Assembly: GCA_964518635.1 (NCBI GenBank)
Contig: CAZFGK010000001.1
Location: forward strand, 121,284-185,283
Reading direction: 5' to 3'
From: CAZFGK01 sp964518635
GTDB taxonomy: Bacteria; Zixibacteria; MSB-5A5; GN15; FEB-12
DNA length: 64,000 nucleotides
Shown: piece after piece, positions 33,380-43,401 of the stretch
Layout of the letters: each line of letters opens with the position of its first letter
Numbering within the stretch: the first letter of the stretch is position 1
Notes under the pieces: model-generated
Database searches by the model: none
Seen by the model: the letters and a program-made list of their open reading frames with translations, nothing else
Told to the model about the DNA's origin: nothing
Made by a program: the position numbers and the translations under genes

Positions 33380-34362
33380 CGTACGACTGCCGCTCCCCAG
33401 ATAAGACCACCACCGAAAGCGACCATCACGATATTATCACCTGATTTGATTCGACCAGTTCGATTTGCTTCATCAAGCGCAATTGGTACCGATGCAGCCG
33501 ACGTGTTCCCATATCGATCGATATTGATATAGACTTTTTCTGGGGGAAGATTGAGACGTTTCGCCATCATGTCGATGATACGGATATTCGCCTGATGCGG
33601 CACGAAAAGGGCGATGTCATCTGATGTCAATCCGGCCTCTTCGATTACTTTTTCGGCGGCGCGTCCCATCTCTTTGACTGCGACTTTGAAAAGTTCGGCA
33701 CCATTCATGGTGATCTTGTCTCGACCATCGTAGACGAAATCAGGTCCGTAGGGATTCACCGTACCGCCAGTTTCAGTCCAGAGGAGTGGTCGGTATGATC
33801 CGTCCGACTTCAAATATGTTTTCAATATCCCATGTTCGTCATTTGAAGCTTCAACCGCTGCGCATCCGGCACCGTCCCCGAATAAGACACAGGTATTTCG
33901 GTCATTGTAGTTGGTGAATGCAGAGAGTTTTTCTGCGCCGACGACAAGAGCGCGTTTGTATTGTCCCGCGACAATCAGCGCATTGGTGACTGACAGACCA
34001 TTGAGAAATCCAGTGCATGCCGCGACCACATCAAAGCAGGTTGCATTGGTAAGCCCCATCTTCTCCTGAATAATGCAGGCAAGTGAGGGGAGCTTGTAGT
34101 CCGGGGTGACCGTCCCGCAGATGACAAGATCGACATCATCTTTCGTCCATCCGGCCATCTCCATCGCATTCTTACAGGCAATGACCGACATATCGGACGT
34201 CGCCATGTTCGCATCGGCGATACGGCGTTCTTTGATACCGGTACGAGTCGTAATCCACTCATCCGAGGTATCGACTATCTTTTCGAGGTCAGCGTTGGTG
34301 AGTCGTCTGGGTGGAACGAAACTCCCCGTCCCGACGATCCGTGCTCGTATTGGTGTGCTCAT
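33373..34362 (-). CDS. fabH: 3-oxoacyl-[acyl-carrier-protein] synthase III
   Basis: 329 residues from the ATG at 34360-34362 (MSTPIRARIVGTGSFVPP). The catalytic Cys is in VVAACTGFLNGL, His in FVPHQANIRI and Asn in GNTSAASVPIAL. It starts fatty-acid synthesis by condensing acetyl-CoA with malonyl-ACP. The start lies 74 bp inside the 3' end of plsX, an unusually long overlap. A further upstream start (34398) would deepen it without family support. Confidence 0.94.
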   Translation of the reverse strand: MSTPIRARIVGTGSFVPPRRLTNADLEKIVDTSDEWITTRTGIKERRIADANMATSDMSVIACKNAMEMAGWTKDDVDLVICGTVTPDYKLPSLACIIQEKMGLTNATCFDVVAACTGFLNGLSVTNALIVAGQYKRALVVGAEKLSAFTNYNDRNTCVLFGDGAGCAAVEASNDEHGILKTYLKSDGSYRPLLWTETGGTVNPYGPDFVYDGRDKITMNGAELFKVAVKEMGRAAEKVIEEAGLTSDDIALFVPHQANIRIIDMMAKRLNLPPEKVYINIDRYGNTSAASVPIALDEANRTGRIKSGDNIVMVAFGGGLIWGAAVVRW

Positions 34363-35458
34363 GTGCTTTGGAGTCCCGACGTGGGTCGGCTCCAGCAAAC
34401 TGCTCCTTCATGGCTGCGCTCAGCCGTGGGACGATCTGCTTCTGCGCTGTTTCATATGCCAGCCGCACCGCATTTCGTATTGCTTTGGATGTTGACGCAC
34501 CGTGGCAGACAACAACCGTTCCATTTACTCCCAGAAGCGGGGCACCCCCCGATTCAGAATAATCAAATGTCCGTCGCATTCTCCGCAGGAATGGACCCAG
34601 AAGCCAGACTCCTACGCGAGAGATCAGATTCGTCTGCAGTTGCCGTCTGACCGCTTTCACCAGAAAGGGCTGAATCGATTCGGCAAATTTCAAAATGATA
34701 TTGCCGGTGAATCCATCCGTGACAACTACGTCAACGGTACCTGAGAGAATATCGCGCCCTTCTACATTCCCGACAAAGTTTAATCCTGCACCGGAAATAA
34801 ATTCCCCGGCATCCCGGGTCTCCTCATTCCCCTTCGTCGCTTCCTCTCCAATAGAGAGCAGACCGACTCGCGGCGTGGGATAATTAAAGAGGACACTCGC
34901 ATAGACCGATCCCATAAGTGCATACTGCACAAGATGCATCGTCTTCGTCTCGGCATTTGCGCCACAATCAAGCAGGATCGTGGGGCGACTCGATGTCGTC
35001 GGAAAAATCGAGGCAATCGCCGGTCGTATCACATGCTCCATCCGTCCGAGGGTGGTCAGTGAAAACCCGACAATCGCTGCAGTGTTCCCCGGTGAGACAA
35101 AGGCGTCCGCCTCTTTCTGCTGTAACATGCGGAGTCCGACCGCAATCGATGACTCTTTCATTTTGATCGCGTCACTGAATTTCGCTCCCATATCGACGAC
35201 ATCCGCGGCATGAATCACTCGCACTCGTGGCGGAAGTTTGCGGACAGATTTTGTCGCCAATACCCGACTGACTACTTCAGTGTCGCCGATGAGCAGAAGT
35301 TCGAGTTGAAATTCCTGATCCTCTGATCTCGGTGAATGTTCCCCTCGATGTGCTGGTGGCAGCAATTCAAGCGCAGCATCGAGACCACCGTCGATGATCT
35401 CGGCGGGTCCACGATCTGCCCCCATGACATCAAGTGCGACTCGAATTGTTACCGGCAT
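34289..35458 (-). CDS. plsX: Phosphate acyltransferase
   Basis: A 389-residue enzyme that makes acyl-phosphate from acyl-ACP for phospholipid synthesis. The start VALDVMGADRGP and the core FVSPGNTAAIVGF, LLDCGANAETK and DGFTGNIILKF are all family hallmarks. The last 35 residues (after AAMKEQFAG) are a charged, His/Thr/Arg-rich tail not usual in PlsX, and it is this tail that overlaps fabH. A GAGGAGAGG site precedes the ATG. Confidence 0.93.
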   Translation of the reverse strand: MPVTIRVALDVMGADRGPAEIIDGGLDAALELLPPAHRGEHSPRSEDQEFQLELLLIGDTEVVSRVLATKSVRKLPPRVRVIHAADVVDMGAKFSDAIKMKESSIAVGLRMLQQKEADAFVSPGNTAAIVGFSLTTLGRMEHVIRPAIASIFPTTSSRPTILLDCGANAETKTMHLVQYALMGSVYASVLFNYPTPRVGLLSIGEEATKGNEETRDAGEFISGAGLNFVGNVEGRDILSGTVDVVVTDGFTGNIILKFAESIQPFLVKAVRRQLQTNLISRVGVWLLGPFLRRMRRTFDYSESGGAPLLGVNGTVVVCHGASTSKAIRNAVRLAYETAQKQIVPRLSAAMKEQFAGADPRRDSKAHEHTNTSTDRRDGEFRSTQTTHQR

Positions 35459-35496
35459 CCTCTCCTCAGTCAGAACCAGGCAGGGATCATATCAAG

Positions 35497-35527
35497 AAAA
35501 AAGGGAGACGACTTGCCGACGTCTCCC
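35497..35527 (-). terminator. Hairpin with T-tract between rpmF and plsX
   Basis: GGGAGACG (35503-35510) pairs with CGTCTCCC (35520-35527), followed on the minus strand by six T residues. It lies about 40 bp past the rpmF stop and about 40 bp before the plsX start, so it either ends the yceD-rpmF transcript or partially attenuates read-through into the fab genes. Confidence 0.85.
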
Positions 35528-35566
35528 CGTTTCATACTGTCGGATTTTCGAAATGCAGATGCTCGT

Positions 35567-35752
35567 CTAGGCCTCTGCTTCAATCTGGAGAACTTCTCGC
35601 CCGTTGTAGAAACCGCAATGTGAGCAGATATGATGGCTCAGTCGCGCCTGTTTGCATTTTGGGCAGCTGCCGACATTTACCGGATCAAGAGTCCAATGAG
35701 TGCGGCGCTTGCGACCACGTGTCTTCGAGTGTCGTCGTTTGGGATTTGGCAT
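35567..35752 (-). CDS. rpmF: Ribosomal protein bL32
   Basis: 61 residues beginning MPNPKRRHSKTRGRKRRTHW, the standard bL32 N-terminus. Two CxxC pairs (CPKC and CSHC) make this the zinc-ribbon form, which is the one replaced by zinc-free paralogues under zinc starvation in some bacteria; no paralogue is seen here. It follows the yceD gene directly. Confidence 0.97.
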   Translation of the reverse strand: MPNPKRRHSKTRGRKRRTHWTLDPVNVGSCPKCKQARLSHHICSHCGFYNGREVLQIEAEA

Positions 35753-35785
35753 CGTTCTATCCTTTGTATCTCAATTTCTCAATCT

Positions 35786-36382
35786 TCACGCTTTACGCTT
35801 CGTGCCACTCGCTTTGGTCTGCTTTGTGGTCGATGCTTCTTCTTCGGCGAGCAACTGCTCGCGGACTTTACTTAGCACTTCGAGCCGTGGATCGACCTTT
35901 TCCTGTACACATCCGCAGGGGCCATCATTCAGATTCTTCCCGCAGCTCTGGCACAATCCGGCGCAATCTTCTTGACAGAGTGGCTTCAAATCGATCGCCA
36001 GAACCAGTGTCTGCTCGACCTGATCGAAGATATCCGCCGAAACATCATTCCCACTATAATAGACATAGTCCTCTGAGTCGATCTCTCGTCCACTATCGTG
36101 GGCGGCTTTCGATTCGAGAGGGGCGGCAATGAAATCGAGTGGTTCGGCCAACTTACGCTCGAACGGCGCCAGACAACGGGCACATTCGATGGTCAGTTCG
36201 GCAACCACTTCCCCCTGACAAAAATACTCCGCCTCGGCCTTTTGAACCGAGAGTGTTGCGGTAAGTCCTTTGACAGCAAGGATTTCCGGGTTTGTAATCC
36301 GCTCGGGGGCGATTTCCGACGGGGTAGCGACGAGTGTAACCGTAACGGGGAACTCGTCGTACTGCCCCAATTGCAATTTCAT
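35786..36382 (-). CDS. yceD: YceD/DUF177 family protein
   Basis: 198 residues from the ATG at 36380-36382 (MKLQLGQYDEF); an upstream extension exists but has no family match. IECARCLAPF and the cluster CQEDCAGLCQSCGKN give the cysteine motifs of DUF177, and the C-terminal helix is rich in Lys, Thr and Ala. YceD is implicated in 23S rRNA accumulation in plants and E. coli and almost always precedes rpmF, as it does here. Confidence 0.92.
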   Translation of the reverse strand: MKLQLGQYDEFPVTVTLVATPSEIAPERITNPEILAVKGLTATLSVQKAEAEYFCQGEVVAELTIECARCLAPFERKLAEPLDFIAAPLESKAAHDSGREIDSEDYVYYSGNDVSADIFDQVEQTLVLAIDLKPLCQEDCAGLCQSCGKNLNDGPCGCVQEKVDPRLEVLSKVREQLLAEEEASTTKQTKASGTKRKA

Positions 36383-36542
36383 AGGCCGGGGAAGATACAC
36401 GCAAGGGGGGAAGGGGTCAAGAGGGGGGATGGGGCAGAAAATGCTCTTGGACGGAAGTTCTATCTGACAGAAGAGAACTGGGGTACTTTGGGCTGAGTAA
36501 CAGAAAACTACCAATTGTCAGTCAGGTGGAGGATAATGAACT

Positions 36543-37292
36543 ATGAAAAACTATTTGATCCTAGTCGGCTTGATTGTCGCGAGTCTCGCCGGAAGAATCA
36601 GCGCTCAGTCTGCGAGTGAACCAGAAATTTCAGTGATGGGGACTGGCCATGTGAAAGTCGTGGCAGATCAAGTCGCGATTGTTTTCACACTCAAGGCTGT
36701 TGGAAAGACGCTGGAAGAAGCTTTTGAGAATTCGGCGAAGCAGTTGGACACTATTCAGCGGGGACTTGCGGACGTCGGGCTGTCAAAAGAGGAAGTTGCG
36801 GTCTCCACTTTTCGAAGCGAAGAAAATGAGGGGAACAAGGCGTTCCTGTCTTCGAGGCGGGATTACAGGACAGTAGCAGATGTTACTATTACGACTCAGA
36901 AGCTGGACTTGATAGAGAGAATCATCGCTCGCCTGAATCAGTATCCGATTGAACGGATCATGTCGATTGATTTTGGAATCGTGGACGTCGAAAGAGCATT
37001 AAGGCAGGCATTGAAAAGGGCAACCGAATCTGCGATTGAATCAGCTGATTCGGTTGCAACAACGGTAAAAGCCAAGCGTGGCGATATAATATCTGTTGAA
37101 GAAATTCCAGAGCGAACTAGTGACGAACGCTTTCCATATGCGAACCGTGCAAGTGGATATGTTATAATCGGGAAGAGAAACATAGGAGGCTACGATGGAT
37201 ACTTCGAACACTCTTCCTTGGTTGTTTCTCCAGAAGTTTTTGATCTCTATGCACATGCAAGGGTTCGATTTAAATTGGAGCAAGAACAATAG
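36543..37292 (+). CDS. SIMPL-domain (DUF541) periplasmic protein
   Basis: 249 residues with a clean signal peptide (MKNYLILVGLIVASLAGRIS, cleavage near SAQ). The start of the mature protein, ISVMGTGHVKVVADQVAIVF, is the SIMPL hallmark, followed by STFRSEENEG and the long helix RALRQALKRATESAIESADS. The GGAGG site lies 10 bases before the ATG. Members are periplasmic or outer-membrane associated and may bind interleukin-1-receptor-kinase-like partners in animals; the bacterial role is not known. It stands alone between divergent yceD and convergent atpC. Confidence 0.9.
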   Translation: MKNYLILVGLIVASLAGRISAQSASEPEISVMGTGHVKVVADQVAIVFTLKAVGKTLEEAFENSAKQLDTIQRGLADVGLSKEEVAVSTFRSEENEGNKAFLSSRRDYRTVADVTITTQKLDLIERIIARLNQYPIERIMSIDFGIVDVERALRQALKRATESAIESADSVATTVKAKRGDIISVEEIPERTSDERFPYANRASGYVIIGKRNIGGYDGYFEHSSLVVSPEVFDLYAHARVRFKLEQEQ

Positions 37293-37312
37293 CTGCTGGT
37301 TGAGTTTCTGTT

Positions 37313-37346
37313 GGGTGGCCCGTGGGCTTGCCCCGGGTTCCCGTGG
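37313..37346. repeat. Dispersed element family E', copy 1
   Basis: GGGTGGCCCGTGGGCTTGCC then CCGGGTTCCCGTGG. A related copy (GTCTACGAGCTTGCCCCGGG then TTCCCGTG) is at 55457-55490. Together with the family E, A-like, B and G pieces it fills the 37293-37553 gap. Confidence 0.65.
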
Positions 37347-37377
37347 CATCATTCAATAGCGAAGAATCCCGACGGAC

Positions 37378-37410
37378 AGGTGGCCCTGATCACCAGATCA
37401 GGGTTCCCGC
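37378..37410. repeat. Dispersed element family E, copy 2
   Basis: AGGTGGCCCTGATCACCAGA then TCAGGGTTCCCGC, matching 19443-19473 and 55502-55534. Confidence 0.8.
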
Positions 37411-37469
37411 TTCTTAAACAGGAAAGTCGGCCGGCACCGACGACGGAGCCGCCCTACAGAATTAGAAGA

Positions 37470-37494
37470 CCCTTCGACAAGCTCAGGGTGAGAG
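37470..37494 (+). repeat. Dispersed motif family B, copy 2
   Basis: CCCTTCGACAAGCTCAGGGT then GAGAG; the inner CCCT..AGGG halves form a small hairpin. It matches 445-470. Confidence 0.65.
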
Positions 37495-37517
37495 ATTTGA
37501 AAATTTGAGGACGTAAT

Positions 37518-37545
37518 GTGGCAGGCGAGGGCGCCTGCCGCCCAC
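37518..37545. repeat. Short palindrome family G, copy 2
   Basis: GTGGCAGGCGAGGGCGCCTG then CCGCCCAC: a GGCAGGCG/CGCCTGCC hairpin immediately after the atpC stop on the minus strand. It has no T-tract, so I class it as a repeat rather than a terminator. Confidence 0.55.
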
Positions 37546-37553
37546 TTGAAACG

Positions 37554-37970
37554 CTACTTGCCGTTTTGTTCGAAAATCTTGATACGATTTGCAGCGCGGT
37601 CGAGTGCCGCGCGGCAGGACGGAAGATCGATGCCAGTCTCTTTGCCTGAAGTCAGATCAACCAGACGTTGTTTCTGACGTTCATAGGCGGCACGAGCACG
37701 ATTGATATCGATTTCGCTGGCGTATTCCACCGCATCAGCGAGAATCGTCGCCTTGTTGTTCGACACTTCGATAAACCCGCCACTCACCGCAATCAACTGC
37801 ACCTGATCATTCGCATCCCGAAACTCAATACGTCCGGTTTTGAGCGCAGATATCAGCGGCGCGTGATTGGAGAGAATACCGAGGTATCCCTCTGTCCCCG
37901 GCACCACAAGTGACTTCACCTGCGCATCGAGCACAATCTTCTCCGGCGTGACTATCGATAACTGAAACAT
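37554..37970 (-). CDS. atpC: ATP synthase epsilon subunit
   Basis: 138 residues: an N-terminal beta-sandwich (SIVTPEKIVLDAQVKSLVVP, then GYLGILSNHAPLISAL) and a C-terminal helical hairpin (INRARAAYERQKQRL). It regulates rotation and couples F1 to the c-ring. It starts 9 bp after atpD stops and is the last gene of the operon. Confidence 0.96.
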   Translation of the reverse strand: MFQLSIVTPEKIVLDAQVKSLVVPGTEGYLGILSNHAPLISALKTGRIEFRDANDQVQLIAVSGGFIEVSNNKATILADAVEYASEIDINRARAAYERQKQRLVDLTSGKETGIDLPSCRAALDRAANRIKIFEQNGK

Positions 37971-37979
37971 GCTCGCGCC

Positions 37980-39419
<1,440 letters not shown>

Positions 39420-39453
39420 TCAGGTCATCCGCGCTCAGGCGATGACCATGCTG

Positions 39454-40317
39454 CTATTTGAGTGCGTCCGCACCCGATACAACTTCGAGAATTTCTTTTG
39501 TAATCATTGCCTGACGTGCCTTGTTGTATTCAAGTGTCAGACTCTGAATCATTTCACCGGCGTTGGTCGTGGCATTCGACATCGCCTGCATACGTGAGCC
39601 ATGCTCGGCTGCAAGTGATTCGACCATGGCAGTGACCAACTTGGTCACCGCATAGCCGGGCATCAGTGAAGCATAGATTTCTTCGGCATTCGGCTCGAAG
39701 ATATACTCTTTGCGAACGGTGGCACCGTCGGCGATTTTCGGTGTCGGAATCGGCAGATAGGTCTCCTGCGTGATCCGATAGCGTACCATCGAAAGGAACC
39801 GAGTCGAGACGATGACAATCTCATCGGTCTGCCCATGCACAAATCGCTCGGTCAGCATATGCACGATATCACGTGCCCGATCATAATTCAACACACCGGC
39901 CCAGTCGTTGAACATGCCAAGAATCGGCCATTTGCGACGCTTGTAATAATCGCTGCCCCGCTTGCCGATAGTAACCAATTCAACATTCACATCGCCACTC
40001 TCACTCAATATCTGATCGGCTCGGCGAATGATATTTGAATTGAATGAACCGCAGAGACCGCGATCAGAAGTAATCACGACAACGGTACGATTCTTAACCG
40101 GACGAGTGACAAAATAAGGATGACTGATATCGCCGGTTGAGCCAGCAGCCAGTGCGGAGAGCATCTCATCCAGCTTCAACGCATACGGTTTCGCCTGCTC
40201 GACTCGCTGCTGCGCACGGCGCAACTTGGCAGCGGCGACCATCTTCATCGCTTTGGTAATACGACGAGTCGAGACAACCGATCGTATTCGTTTTCTGACT
40301 GCGCGAAGTGATGCCAT
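39454..40317 (-). CDS. atpG: ATP synthase gamma subunit
   Basis: 287 residues, the rotor shaft. The N-terminal helix (ASLRAVRKRIRSVVSTRRIT, then KAMKMVAAAKLRRAQ) and the C-terminal NATTNAGEMIQSLTLEYNKA are the two conserved coiled-coil halves. VITSDRGLCGSFN marks the globular part. It lies 9 bp after atpA. Confidence 0.97.
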   Translation of the reverse strand: MASLRAVRKRIRSVVSTRRITKAMKMVAAAKLRRAQQRVEQAKPYALKLDEMLSALAAGSTGDISHPYFVTRPVKNRTVVVITSDRGLCGSFNSNIIRRADQILSESGDVNVELVTIGKRGSDYYKRRKWPILGMFNDWAGVLNYDRARDIVHMLTERFVHGQTDEIVIVSTRFLSMVRYRITQETYLPIPTPKIADGATVRKEYIFEPNAEEIYASLMPGYAVTKLVTAMVESLAAEHGSRMQAMSNATTNAGEMIQSLTLEYNKARQAMITKEILEVVSGADALK

Positions 40318-40326
40318 CGTCTTGCC

Positions 40327-41835
40327 TTAGGCCTTGAACTGCGCCTTGAATTGTGCATAGGCAGTGGTCAATTTCTGTTCAGTCTCTTTCGAGATTGCCT
40401 GTTCCTTGGTCAGGGTGTGAGAGATATCCGGAAAGTTCTTCTCGCAGAACTCAAAGAATTCTTTCTGGAATTTCGCAATCGAGTCAGTCGGGATTGTGTC
40501 CAACTGCCCTTTGGTGCCACCCCAGATGATCATCACCTGTTGGACGACGGTAAGTGGCGCATACTGAGTCTGCTTGAGCAGCTCGACCATCTTCTCACCG
40601 CGAGTCAACTGCTTGCGGGTGCCTTCATCAAGATCAGAACCGAACTGCGCAAAGGCGGCGAGTTCGCGGAACTGCGCAAGATCGAGCTTGAGTGATCCGG
40701 CGACCTGTTTCATCATCTTGGTCTGAGCGTTTCCACCCACACGCGAGACGGAAATACCGACGTTAATAGCCGGACGAATACCGGAGAAGAATAACTCACC
40801 TTCGAGGAAGATCTGTCCGTCAGTGATCGAAATCACGTTGGTCGGAATATATGCCGACACGTCTCCGGCCTGCGTTTCAATAATCGGAAGGGCGGTCAAT
40901 GAACCACCGCCGAGTTCGTTCGACAGTTTCGCCGAACGTTCGAGCAGACGGGAGTGGCAGTAGAAAATATCTCCGGGGTATGCTTCACGTCCCGGCGGGC
41001 GACGAAGCAGGAGCGACATCTGACGATACGCTGTTGCCTGTTTCGAAAGATCGTCATAGATGCACAACACATGCTTGCCGTTGTACATGAATTCTTCACC
41101 CATCGCACAACCGGCATAAGGGGCGATATACTGCAGCGGTGCTGGATCAGTGGCGGTCGCCGAAACGACAATGGTGTAGTCCATCGCGCCATTCTTACGA
41201 AGAATTTCAACCACACGAGCAACGGTCGATGCTTTCTGACCGATAGCGACGTACACACAAATGACGCCTGAATTTTTCTGATTGATGATCGCATCAATGG
41301 CGATGGCGGTTTTGCCGGTCTGACGGTCGCCAATAATCAACTCACGCTGACCACGACCAATCGGAATCATCGCATCGACCGCTTTGAGTCCGGTCTGCAT
41401 CGGCTCTTTCACCGGCTGACGTTCAACAACTGAGGGCGCGCGTCCTTCGAGTGGACGGAAACGGGTCGTCACAATCGGCCCTTTGCCATCAAGTGGCTGA
41501 CCGAGTGGATTGACGACACGTCCGATAAGAGCATCACCAACTGGCACCTGCGCAACTTTGCCGGTACGACGGACAGTGTCCCCTTCTTTAATGAGGGTGT
41601 CGGATCCGAAAATAGCGGCACCGACATTGTCCGCTTCAAGATTCAGGACGAGACCGGTGACATCCCCGGGGAATAAAATCAGCTCGGACATCTGGACATC
41701 TTCGAGTCCCCAGACACGGGCGATACCATCCCCGACCTGCAGCACAGTACCAACCGACTCCATTTCGAGCTTGGTATCAAAGCGCTCAATCTCACGTTTA
41801 ATGACTGACGAAACTTCTTCTGGCTGCAGCGCCAT
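40327..41835 (-). CDS. atpA: ATP synthase alpha subunit
   Basis: 502 residues, the non-catalytic nucleotide-binding F1 subunit. Walker A is [15 protein letters not shown]; the arginine finger lies in [19 protein letters not shown] normal N-terminal crown domain is present ([20 protein letters not shown]). The gap of 60 bp to atpH is the largest within the F1 part of the operon. Confidence 0.98.
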   Translation of the reverse strand: MALQPEEVSSVIKREIERFDTKLEMESVGTVLQVGDGIARVWGLEDVQMSELILFPGDVTGLVLNLEADNVGAAIFGSDTLIKEGDTVRRTGKVAQVPVGDALIGRVVNPLGQPLDGKGPIVTTRFRPLEGRAPSVVERQPVKEPMQTGLKAVDAMIPIGRGQRELIIGDRQTGKTAIAIDAIINQKNSGVICVYVAIGQKASTVARVVEILRKNGAMDYTIVVSATATDPAPLQYIAPYAGCAMGEEFMYNGKHVLCIYDDLSKQATAYRQMSLLLRRPPGREAYPGDIFYCHSRLLERSAKLSNELGGGSLTALPIIETQAGDVSAYIPTNVISITDGQIFLEGELFFSGIRPAINVGISVSRVGGNAQTKMMKQVAGSLKLDLAQFRELAAFAQFGSDLDEGTRKQLTRGEKMVELLKQTQYAPLTVVQQVMIIWGGTKGQLDTIPTDSIAKFQKEFFEFCEKNFPDISHTLTKEQAISKETEQKLTTAYAQFKAQFKA

Positions 41836-41895
41836 CGGACTTCTCCTTTATAAACTTCTTCGCGTAGAATTCATGCCGTGCAGTGGTGCAGACAT

Positions 41896-42444
41896 TTACG
41901 CGACTTTCACCCGTTCAAGTTGATCTCGCAACTGACGCAGATGATGTTGTATTGACCCGTCGATGATCGTATCGCCGAGAATCACGATCACTCCGCCGAG
42001 AATTCCGGGATCGACTCGGGTCTCTACGGCTATTGTCTTATTCGTTATAGAACTCAATTTTGCAATCAGGGCCTGCTGATCGGCCGCGCTCATCGGTGAG
42101 GCAGTGATCACCTTTGCGGTCACAATTCCCGCTGCTTCCTTGATCAGGCGAATGACCTCACCGAGGATTTCCGGCAGATAGGCAACACGATGTTTTTCGA
42201 TCAGCACATTGAGAAATGACATCATGAGCGGACTGACCCGCGATTCAAAGACTGTCTTGACCAGTTGTTCTTTCTTGTCATCCGCTACCTGCGGCGCGTT
42301 CAGAAAATCAAGAAACATCCGATCGTGTGAAATCAGATTGATCAGCCCTTCGGCATCAGTACGAATGACTTCGGTCTGCTTTCGCGATTGAGCCGCAAGA
42401 AAGAGTGCGCGACCGTATTTTCGTTTTACCTGTTCAGCAAGCAT
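41896..42444 (-). CDS. atpH: ATP synthase delta subunit
   Basis: 182 residues forming the OSCP-like stalk cap. The N-terminus RKYGRALFLAAQ and the C-terminal VDPGILGGVIVILGDTIIDG are the family signatures. It lies 15 bp after atpF. Confidence 0.93.
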   Translation of the reverse strand: MLAEQVKRKYGRALFLAAQSRKQTEVIRTDAEGLINLISHDRMFLDFLNAPQVADDKKEQLVKTVFESRVSPLMMSFLNVLIEKHRVAYLPEILGEVIRLIKEAAGIVTAKVITASPMSAADQQALIAKLSSITNKTIAVETRVDPGILGGVIVILGDTIIDGSIQHHLRQLRDQLERVKVA

Positions 42445-42459
42445 CTGGTGATCTAACCC

Positions 42460-42942
42460 TTAGGCCTTCTGCAATTCGTCGATGTATCGAGTCACCAGTT
42501 CACGCTGCTTCGGCTCATTAAGCTTTTCACGCAGCAGTTTTTCTGAGGCACTCAATGTGATGCTGATCATCTCTTCTTTGAGTGTCGCGCGGGCTTTGGT
42601 CAGCTCACGTTCGACATCCCCTTTCGCCTTTGCAGTCAGCTCTTTCGCTTCGTGCATGGCGGTAGCCTTCAGCTCGGCAGCGACTTTTTTTCCTTCTTCG
42701 ACTGCCTCGACCATCTTGGCGCGGCGTTCGTTCTCGATCTCTTTCAAGCGAGATTCGTATTCCGCCTGCTGCTTCGCAACCTTCACCTTTTCCTGCTCAA
42801 TGGCAGCGAATTCGTTGGTGATGCGAGTGCGACGTTCATCCATAAGAGCAAGCAGCGGCTTCCAGGCGAACTTGGAAAGCAACCACAGGGTGATCAGAAA
42901 CCCGATCGTATGTGTAAGTAACTGCGACCAATCAATATGCAT
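42460..42942 (-). CDS. atpF: ATP synthase b subunit
   Basis: 160 residues starting at the ATG 42940-42942 (MHIDWSQLLTHTIGFLITLW). One membrane helix (residues about 8-28) ends with WKPLLALMDERRTRI, followed by a long, highly charged coiled coil that reaches F1. An upstream in-frame start adds 16 residues that look non-coding. Only one b gene is present, so the stalk is probably a homodimer. The 170 bp before it, up to atpE, has no feature I can name. Confidence 0.94.
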   Translation of the reverse strand: MHIDWSQLLTHTIGFLITLWLLSKFAWKPLLALMDERRTRITNEFAAIEQEKVKVAKQQAEYESRLKEIENERRAKMVEAVEEGKKVAAELKATAMHEAKELTAKAKGDVERELTKARATLKEEMISITLSASEKLLREKLNEPKQRELVTRYIDELQKA

Positions 42943-43112
42943 GCTCTGCCATTCTTTCGGTTGGCATTCCGGATTGCGCTGTTTGCACAAACACGGACTG
43001 CGTCCCGTATGCGAGTGAGTTCACCCGCAAGAGTTTCTGTTTCCTTACTCAGTGACACCGAAATCAACAAGACAGACGATCGCTGAATCGCGCTCGTCTA
43101 TCAGATTGATTT

Positions 43113-43349
43113 TTAGGCGCCGATCTTTCCGGAGAGAATGAAGAAAACCACCAGCGCGTAAATGGTCAGCGCTTCAATAAGAGCCGAACCGATAATCATC
43201 GCGGTCTGAATCTTTCCGGCGGCTTCCGGCTGACGGCCGATTGCTTCCATCGCGGAACCAACCGCACGACCAAGTCCAAGACCCGATCCGATCGCTGCAA
43301 CGGCAACACCCATCGGGAGCGCCCACGCTAACATTGCCTGATAATCCAT
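43113..43349 (-). CDS. atpE: ATP synthase c subunit
   Basis: 78 residues forming a two-helix hairpin with the polar loop [10 protein letters not shown]. The ion-binding glutamate is in [14 protein letters not shown], and the first helix is [12 protein letters not shown]. The Gln/Ser/Thr ligands that accompany the glutamate in Na+-type rings are missing (the residue after E is Ala), so this should be a proton ring. Confidence 0.96.
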   Translation of the reverse strand: MDYQAMLAWALPMGVAVAAIGSGLGLGRAVGSAMEAIGRQPEAAGKIQTAMIIGSALIEALTIYALVVFFILSGKIGA

Positions 43350-43401
43350 GGTATCCTCCGTTATCCTTTCAAATGTTTCGTATCGTACAGTTCAATTACT
43401 T

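Noticed and set aside
33373..34398. Upstream start for fabH at 34398
   Set aside because: It would deepen the overlap with plsX and adds residues that no FabH needs; the ATG at 34360-34362 gives the family N-terminus.
43113..43349. Sodium-driven ATP synthase
   Set aside because: The c-subunit glutamate is followed by Ala and the usual Gln/Ser/Thr ligands are missing, so a proton ring is expected.
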